Below, piece by piece: positions 58,358 to 64,000 of a stretch of 64,000 nt of DNA. The notes under the pieces are model-generated. The model was given only the letters and a program-made list of their open reading frames with translations, ran no database searches and was not told the origin of the DNA. This DNA comes from Leguminivora glycinivorella. Its lineage: Eukaryota; Arthropoda; Insecta; Lepidoptera; Tortricidae. Within the stretch, counting starts at the first letter, position 1. Each line of letters begins with the position of its first letter. The translations under genes and the position numbers were made by a program. The stretch is taken from the NCBI RefSeq assembly GCF_023078275.1, contig NC_062977.1, forward strand, positions 5,911,118 to 5,975,117, in the 5' to 3' direction.

Positions 58358-58555
58358 GCACGCTTGAGCAGTTTAATGAAAAAAAAAAAATAGTAGGTAT
58401 ATGAAATCAAAGGAGAATCTTTGCTAGGTTAGGTCCATATTTATTTAGCTAACACTGCATTTTACTTATTAATTTTACATATACATTCGTAAGTAATTTA
58501 AGTATATAAAATTATGTATCTTTGGTAAATATTTTACCTTGAAATACCAGGCCCC

Positions 58556-58837
58556 GTAGCCGAATGGCATTTCTCCGACGCCAAACGAAAGCGATACGCC
58601 GCTGGCTCTGTCGCGCCAATACGCAAGCGCGATAGAGATTGATATCTACTAGCGCTTCGTTTCGTGAGCGTTTCGTGAGCGATTGTGCCATTCGGCTAGC
58701 CACCCAATTTCTCCGACGCCAAACGAAAGCGATACGCCGCTGGCTCTGTCGCGCCAATACGCAAGCGCGATAGAGATAGATATCTACTAGCGCTTCGTTT
58801 CGTGAGCGTTTCGTGAGCGATTGTGCCATTCGGCTAG
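58556..58837 (+). mobile_element. GTAGCCGAATGGC MITE with 138-bp internal tandem duplication
   Basis: The unit starting TTCTCCGACGCCAAACGAAA at 58571 recurs at 58709 with almost no differences (one T/A at GAGATTG/GAGATAG). The outer ends are GTAGCCGAATGGC and GCCATTCGGCTAGC. The repeated minus-strand open frame across the two units is a by-product, not a gene. Confidence 0.9.
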
Positions 58838-59790
58838 CCACCCTGAGCCGAAAATCTAAAGTTCAATAAACATGATAGCATCGTCATCGGATAACGGTTA
58901 TTGTATACCTCGGTTTTCCGAAGATATTAGCCGTTAAAGAGGTGCTTGAAAGGCAATGGATACCTCTGGGCCCTTCGGGGGGCTCCTTAAGGTGTCGGGC
59001 CCATCCTAAATGAGATCTAATTACTAAATAGTTTCACTTCTTGATTTATAGAGCGAGTTTAGGCCGAGCCGCACACGCGGTGCGCGGTACACCGCTGACA
59101 TATTAAAATCCTTTCTCTTATATGTAACACAATGTGTACATTGTGTATTGTTATACTGCTATTATAGCATAGTTAACATAGTATTGGCACGCGTTTAGCG
59201 ACGAATAAAAAAATTTATTTAAAAATTAAAAAAAAACTGATAATCACATCTTAATTTTAATACGTTGATAACCCTATATTAGAAATTTGGTTGATCTAAC
59301 TTTTTGCGTTTGTAAGTTATTGATGATGGACGGCACTGTGAACAAATACGTGAAAAATCCCCTTGGTCTGGGTCAATGATTGCTAAATTGTTGAATTTCC
59401 AGAAAACTACTAGGCAATAATTATTGCCCAAATCATTATTTAATTAAAGGACAATTAAATAATAGTGGCAAAATAATTCAAAATATCCACTCCTTGCGGT
59501 CCACACGGAATCAACAGACAAAAAAGATGGATGAAAATCTTGTTCAGAGGATGATGAATACTATTTTCAGAAAAGTCCGTAATTTTGTGCATAAACATAC
59601 TGAATGATTGAAATATATGTGACACGCTATAAATTAATAAACGATCTTTTATATTCTGCAATAAAAAATATTGTTTACTTTTTTCTTTTCATTTAAAAAT
59701 TAAATTCCTCCCATCGCGTACCAATTCTAAATTAACTATGCTTTATAATAATTATAATGTATTGGCATACTTATAGGTATTAAAATTTTT
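58838..59790. other. Intergenic, nothing recognised
   Basis: A GC-balanced start (58900-59100) includes GGGCCCTTCGGGGGGCTCC. AT-rich after that. Confidence 0.45.
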
Positions 59791-59832
59791 AAAAAACCCC
59801 CGACTGCGACATAGTTGACCGATTTTCATGAA
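59791..59832. repeat. Fragment of the 'AACCCCCGAC' repeat at the DIRS border
   Basis: ACCCCCGACTGCGACATAGT and CCGATTTTCATGAA match the family at 47748. The DIRS element appears to have inserted inside this repeat, so the other half should lie beyond its far end. Confidence 0.6.
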
Positions 59833-60232
59833 AATAGATAATCAAACGAACTTACCTGTAAGTGATGTTCGATGACTATTAAACGATGTGATTCGCCCGA
59901 GTGATTACACTATACTTTACATGTAGTAGCACGCGAATGTGCTGCCATCGTACACAATTTTAGAGTAACATTTTTAACAAAAAAATATCTCGCCTAAATT
60001 GGGGTATTTCATACACGTTTCTTATAAAAAAGGCCATCAAATACGTGTGCTATTTCGTGACCAATTGGGTAGAATCTGGAGCTTGACCAGTTCGGGTCAG
60101 GGAGGGTTGTAATCACTCGGGCGAATCACATCGTTTAATAGTCATCGAACATCACTTACAGGTAAGTTCGTTTGATTATCTATTAAACTTCTGTGATTCG
60201 CCCTTCGTGATTACACTATACTTTACATGTAG
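59833..60232 (-). repeat. DIRS 3' ITR and internal complementary region
   Basis: 59833-59908 and 60109-60184 are exact complements: 76 nt with a 200-nt loop. In addition, GATTACACTATACTTTACAT occurs as a direct repeat at about 59903 and 60207. The outer arm is the 3' end. 60109-60184 is the part of the ICR that mirrors it, and 60185-60232 should mirror the missing 5' end. The plan is the same as at 18541-18900. Confidence 0.85.
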
Positions 60233-60336
60233 ATGTTTAGAGTTACACGAAATAGCAGATTAAATGAAACATGTATGTTTGAAAAATATAAATAAAACAA
60301 ACGTTTACGTCAGTTTAACTGTAATCAACAGACACT

Positions 60337-60609
60337 TCAATTATTATTACCATGTAATATTGTACGAGCAAATACTTCGGACGAGTCCGCCAGAACATCT
60401 CTATTATAGAACCTAGCGAACGTCAAGGAATTATCTGACCAACCGGCGGTCTTCTTAATCAGTTCTATATTAACCCCGAGCCGGTTGGCTGCTGACGTAC
60501 TTGCGTGTCTCGTACTATGCGATTTGAAGATCGATGTATCAATACCACTCTCGAGCAAAGTGGTTTTGATCCATCGACTCAAGGTCTGTGAACACACTTT
60601 TCTAAATGG
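60337..60609 (-). pseudogene. DIRS tyrosine recombinase, C-terminal catalytic part (frameshifted)
   Basis: Continues the recombinase in the -1 frame relative to the upstream part, open from about 60609 to the stop at 60337. It carries the HSTRH box (catalytic His and Arg as HxxR), a GWS element and the catalytic tyrosine in TFARFYNRDV. These residues cut and rejoin DNA through a covalent tyrosine link. The internal ATG at 60597 is unlikely to be a real start, because conserved residues lie upstream of it. As the sequence stands, this domain is separated from its N-terminal part by a frame change at an A6 run. Confidence 0.85.
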
Positions 60610-61292
60610 TTTTTTAAAACTTGTAAAAGAAAATCACAATCGCTTGGGCGATTGGTAGATGAGACAACCAAATAACGTTCTAAAGTCCTTGCAGGACAAA
60701 TTGACTGATTTTCATCGAAATAAGGCAGAATCAGTTTTGGCTGAATGCGATTAACTGCGGATGTCTTAATCTTATCTGTAATGTTAATAATATATTTCTT
60801 ATTACATTTATGAATATTACTTAGCTTGATTAACGATAAGGTTTGCACACGGTGTGCCGTAACTAATGCCAAAATAGTTATTAACTTCCTAGAAAGATGC
60901 TCGTAAGAAAGGCTTTCATTTGGATACCAACAACTTAAATGATTAAGAACGATTGAAGGGTCCCAAGTAAAATCATATCGTGGATTTGGAGACCGCAGTT
61001 TGTATACTCCCGTCATAAAACGTTTCACAGTTGGATTATTTATAACATTATTATTCAATATTAATGACAAAACTGCTTTCGCAGTATTAATTGATCCAAA
61101 TTGACAACCTTGATTAAAAAGTAATGTGAAATAATCTAATACTTCTGCTACGCCGACATCAAAAATATCATAACATTTTTCCTTACAAAATATATACCAT
61201 TTCTTTAAATAACAATTATATTGCTTAAGTGTGGTTTCTGTAAGTGACGCTAGCATGATGTCTGCCGCTTCTGCAGGAGTGCCTTGCCTCAT
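60579..61292 (-). pseudogene. DIRS tyrosine recombinase, N-terminal and core part
   Basis: 237 codons from the ATG at 61292. The N-terminal helical, DNA-binding part (about residues 10-100, with TLKQYNCYLKKWYIFC) is followed by the start of the catalytic core. The first catalytic arginine is probably in LALVTAHRVQTL. The frame then leaves the family at LLQVLKN and stops at 60579. The ATG overlaps the stop expected for a full-length RT frame (ATGA, 61289-61292). With the part at 60337 the protein would be about 320 residues, usual for DIRS. Role: insertion of circular DNA intermediates at the target. Confidence 0.88.
60609..60615 (-). other. A_AAA_AAC heptamer at the recombinase frame change
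   Basis: In the zero frame the codons are TTA AAA AAC. The -1 frame entered after this heptamer is exactly that of the downstream catalytic domain. This is the classical -1 slippery-site geometry. A strong downstream hairpin at the usual distance is not evident, and loss of one A from the run is the simpler explanation. Confidence 0.5.
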
Positions 61293-61410
61293 GAACGCCG
61301 CCCGGACAACACTCCGGCAACCAGGGTAAGGCTCCTGTGCAGCTTGTGTTCGACACTGTAAGGGGAGGACAATAAATTTGGTTTAGGTGGGAGTTCTATT
61401 CGTTCAGAAA

Positions 61411-63408
61411 TCAATAATCTCTCAAAAGAGGAAACCAGGGTTGTGTAGGCCATAGTGGCACAACAACAATGCCCTCCGCTTTATCTGTTATTATCTTTTG
61501 CAACATCCTAAGTATTAGACAAAATGGTGGAAAGGCGTAAAAGAAATACGACGACCAAGATATGGTAAACGCGTCGATATTGTACGCGTCAGGATCACGA
61601 TGCCACGAAACAAATCTAGTACATTTTTTGTTTATTCGACTCGCAAAGAGGTCAATCTCTGGACTTTTGTTTAAAAAATTACAAATTTTCCGAAAGGCAC
61701 TGTCGGCTAGCTCCCACTCAATGTCTGCATGTTTCCGGCGTGATTCTGCATCTGCTATATCGTTGTTTTCTGAACGAACGTACGAAGCAAATATATGTAT
61801 ATCGCGTTCCTCGCACCATTGCCATATCTGTCGGCTTAATTCACTCAGATGTGGGAATCGAACACCACCCATGTGATTGATATATGAAATCGCAGTGGTA
61901 TTGTCTATCCTTAGCAAAATCTCACAATTTTTGTAATCTTTAGCAAATATTTTTAAACCAAAAAACGCGGCAGTTAACTCTAGACAATTAATGTGTTGCC
62001 CAAGCTCATGACTGGACCACTGACCACTGGCTGTCATATCTGAGCAACTTGCTCCCCAGCCTGTTAGCGACGCATCAGAAAATATCTCTAATTGATAATT
62101 TCCTGTCTTGATCGGATTACTACATGTTTCTATATTATATATCCACCAATCTAGATCATCATCTAAGCTACCCGGAATGCTAATGTATTGATCATAGTCA
62201 TCATTTTTACTTAAATAAAGAAATTTGATTCTTTCCAATCTCTTAGTATACAACCAGCCGTATGGTACTGCCGGACAAACAGAAACTAATAATCCTATCA
62301 AATGTGCGAAATTACGAAGTTTACATCTTCGAATGGATTTAAAGTATAAAAGTTCGTCTTTAATCCTCTCTCGTTTTTCGCATGGAATATTAATTGTCAA
62401 ATTTGCAGAATTGAAACTAAACCCAAGAAAATTTGCCGTTCGACTTGGTGTACCTATTGATTTATCAACATTTATTGTAAATCCTAATGATTCTAACAAG
62501 TCTTTCGTTACATTAAAGTTATGTAAGCAGTTAGAATACGTGTCACCGAAGAGTAACAAGTCGTCTAAGTAAACGACTGATAAAAAACCTTGATTGCGCA
62601 AAAACTGCACAACAGGACGCATTAACTTCGTGAATATGTACGGAGCAATATTTAGGCCGAATGGACATACCAAGAATTCGTATGTTTTGTTTTTCCAAAG
62701 AAATCGTAAATATTTTCTGTAATCAGGATCAATATTTATCGCAAAATAGGCGTCTTTCAAATCTATTGAACACATGTAAGCGTTTTTTGATAAAAGTCTC
62801 ATTGCTGTCCTATAATCTTCGAGTTTGAAGTGCGGGGTACATATAAACTTATTCAATGATTTTAAATTTAGAATGAATCTATTTTTTCCATTACTCTTTT
62901 TAATAAGAAAAATACTGGACAAGAATTGATCCTGACACGGATCACATTCTTGTATGGCACCAGCACTAATAAGTTTTTTGACTTCCTCGTTCATACTCGT
63001 CTCGTGTGCAACCGACTCGGGTTTGTTAACAGGAATATTCGATTGAGATATACAATCCGATATTGGAATACGCACACCACGGACCCAAGACAATACGGTG
63101 GGATCCTTGGTAATGCCTAACCATACTTTATAAAAAAATTGAAGTCTACCAGCCTGAGGTTGTGTATCAGCATCCGATGCTAGCGGCGCGAGGTCCGGGT
63201 GTGCGGCCGCGGCGGCGGCGCTCGGCGGTCGCTCGCGCGGCGGGACGGCGGCGGCGGTCTGCGCCCGCCACGCGTGTAGCTCGTCCTCGCTGGCGTCTGG
63301 CGACTCTGGCGAGGCGGCGGCCGCGACGCCGACGACGGCTGCCCCCTCCAGTTTAAAGCCCTCGATGTCGACGGTCCTGCTCCTGCCTGTTGGTGCTTGG
63401 GCGTCCAT
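61411..63408 (-). CDS. DIRS reverse transcriptase / RNase H polyprotein
   Basis: 665 codons. The N-terminal 90 or so residues (Ala/Pro-rich) overlap Gag and may not all be translated from this ATG. RT begins near WLGITKDPTVL. FLIKKSNGKNRFILNLKSLN, CSIDLKDAYF (catalytic Asp), CPFGLNIAPYIFTKLM and VVYLDDLLLFG (YLDD active site) follow. RNase H has IFSDASLTGWG, the Glu in CLELTA, RIDNTTA and NDIADAESR, that is D-E-D-D. The C-terminal region (PEIDLFASRINKKC, AFPPF, VVVPLWPTQPW) is the DIRS-specific tail, in some members linked to an adenine-methylase-like domain. It stops at 61411. A related frame continues to 61289, so one base is probably missing in the T-run (A-run on plus, 61424-61427). Confidence 0.93.
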   Translation of the reverse strand: MDAQAPTGRSRTVDIEGFKLEGAAVVGVAAAASPESPDASEDELHAWRAQTAAAVPPRERPPSAAAAAAHPDLAPLASDADTQPQAGRLQFFYKVWLGITKDPTVLSWVRGVRIPISDCISQSNIPVNKPESVAHETSMNEEVKKLISAGAIQECDPCQDQFLSSIFLIKKSNGKNRFILNLKSLNKFICTPHFKLEDYRTAMRLLSKNAYMCSIDLKDAYFAINIDPDYRKYLRFLWKNKTYEFLVCPFGLNIAPYIFTKLMRPVVQFLRNQGFLSVVYLDDLLLFGDTYSNCLHNFNVTKDLLESLGFTINVDKSIGTPSRTANFLGFSFNSANLTINIPCEKRERIKDELLYFKSIRRCKLRNFAHLIGLLVSVCPAVPYGWLYTKRLERIKFLYLSKNDDYDQYISIPGSLDDDLDWWIYNIETCSNPIKTGNYQLEIFSDASLTGWGASCSDMTASGQWSSHELGQHINCLELTAAFFGLKIFAKDYKNCEILLRIDNTTAISYINHMGGVRFPHLSELSRQIWQWCEERDIHIFASYVRSENNDIADAESRRKHADIEWELADSAFRKICNFLNKSPEIDLFASRINKKCTRFVSWHRDPDAYNIDAFTISWSSYFFYAFPPFCLILRMLQKIITDKAEGIVVVPLWPTQPWFPLLRDY

Positions 63409-64000
63409 TTAGGCTTTGTGACAGTCGGTCTCAATTCTGCTCCGGTTTTAGTCATTGCTTTTATTGACTTCAGACTTTCTTGTAATTCTTTACCAAAAAG
63501 CAAACTATCGCGCTTTAAGTCCTTAATATTATCCTTGATCTCCTTATTTAAACTAGGCACCAAGAAATTACGCCTGCTCTGAGTCTCTGAAAAATGTAAG
63601 TGACATAATAGTCTACCTGTATCGCTCAGTGACTTTATGATCCCCTGTTTGTTGTTGTCTAAAGTTGAATCTGTTGTCAAGATATTCGACAATGTATTGG
63701 CAACTCCTGTTATAATAGTCGAGAGCAACTTTTGTTTGTCACTTAGAATATTATCCCGTTTTAAAACATTATCATTACACGCCACCTTAATCTCGGGATT
63801 GAGTATAGGAGCTTGCGCTAATTTTAAATTTTCTGGTATTTCGTAACGTTTTAAAATATCATTCTTAATATCGTCCTTCATACCATTAACTAGAATGTCG
63901 GACCATCTCGTCGAGATATCGTCGTGAATGCAAGGACCAAATGTTTCTTCTTTTACGGGCTCATCGCCCAACAAACATAATAAACCGGGATCAAGCGCGG
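63180..64000 (-). CDS. DIRS Gag-like protein (partial, 5' end beyond window)
   Basis: The frame is open from the window edge, with LDPGLLCLLGDE just before the internal TTG at 63974, to the stop at 63180. I link LDP-x-LLxxLG to DIRS Gag proteins. The central part is helical and charged (TRWSDILVNGM, NNKQGIIKSLSDTGRLLCHLHF, RRNFLVPSLNKEIKDN). The last 70 or so residues are Pro/Arg/Ser-rich (RRPPPPSRR) and likely bind nucleic acid. No CCHC zinc knuckle is seen in the visible part. The last 229 nt overlap the RT frame and are extremely GC-rich. Likely role: packaging of element RNA into particles. Confidence 0.82.
   Translation of the reverse strand, partial: ALDPGLLCLLGDEPVKEETFGPCIHDDISTRWSDILVNGMKDDIKNDILKRYEIPENLKLAQAPILNPEIKVACNDNVLKRDNILSDKQKLLSTIITGVANTLSNILTTDSTLDNNKQGIIKSLSDTGRLLCHLHFSETQSRRNFLVPSLNKEIKDNIKDLKRDSLLFGKELQESLKSIKAMTKTGAELRPTVTKPKWTPKHQQAGAGPSTSRALNWRGQPSSASRPPPRQSRQTPARTSYTRGGRRPPPPSRRASDRRAPPPRPHTRTSRR

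Larger units (their letters stand above)
59833..64000 (-). mobile_element. DIRS retrotransposon (3' part; 5' end beyond window)
   Basis: Gene order on the minus strand is Gag (63180 to edge), RT/RNase H (61411-63408) and tyrosine recombinase (60337-61292), followed by a terminal region with an internal complementary repeat. This set, with a tyrosine recombinase instead of a DDE integrase and split inverted ends instead of LTRs, defines DIRS. Replication is thought to pass through a circular DNA inserted by the recombinase. Two probable one-base losses disrupt the RT tail and the recombinase. The 5' ITR is not in the window. Confidence 0.92.

Noticed and set aside
58512..58841. Minus-strand ORF with two near-identical RSRNEALVDI...RRRN repeats, looking like a repeat protein
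   Set aside because: It is a reading of the tandemly duplicated GTAGCCGAATGGC MITE. Other copies of the MITE do not keep the frame.
63162..63356. Arg-rich plus-strand ORF
   Set aside because: It is antisense to the GC-rich Gag/RT overlap and explained by composition.

Overview
The window looks like lepidopteran (moth or butterfly) nuclear DNA from a gene-poor, AT-rich region. The evidence is the repeat content: a Lep1-type Helitron, tRNA-headed SINEs, the 'GGGTTCCGTAG' and 'AACCCCCGAC' families, and many small inverted-repeat elements that I know as common in Lepidoptera. I see no host protein-coding gene, no functional RNA gene and no CRISPR array. Every convincing coding region belongs to a retrotransposon.

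Layout. 1-11.8 kb: a 5'-truncated LINE on the minus strand, then mostly unique AT-rich sequence with several MITE-like elements. 11.8-18.9 kb: a segment bounded by complete DIRS-type termini (left inverted repeat, internal complementary region, right inverted repeat) but without DIRS genes. Inside it are a degenerate minisatellite whose units form small hairpins with a constant GTG loop and covarying stems, a 34-nt poly(A) tract, a 5S rRNA-like segment, and a 5'-truncated RTE-type LINE with an open 3' reading frame and a 14-bp target-site duplication. 20.7-24.5 kb: a cluster of DNA elements, including a Harbinger-like MITE, a SINE holding both a Helitron and a TA-flanked MITE, and a 1.7-kb TTAA-flanked piggyBac-like element. 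26.7-29.3 kb: nested MITEs, a G-rich patch and a 1-kb foldback element with a tRNA-like core. 29-52 kb: long unique stretches, some GC-balanced and possibly regulatory, with scattered repeats and nested SINE/LINE insertions. 52.7-58.8 kb: a mariner-like MITE, a SINE with a perfect 16-bp duplication, a LINE with an inverted 5' part, and a MITE with a recent 138-bp tandem duplication.

59.8-64 kb: the 3' two-thirds of a second, gene-bearing DIRS retrotransposon on the minus strand. It has Gag (running off the window edge), reverse transcriptase/RNase H and tyrosine recombinase. Its terminal palindrome has the same plan as the 11.8-18.9 kb element, and the two share a near-identical motif of about 29 nt that contains a perfect splice-donor consensus. 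Two probable one-base frameshifts suggest this copy is no longer active, although one lies exactly on a canonical slippery heptamer.

The parts most worth a second look are the covarying hairpin array, the gene-less element with DIRS ends, and the motif shared by the two DIRS termini.
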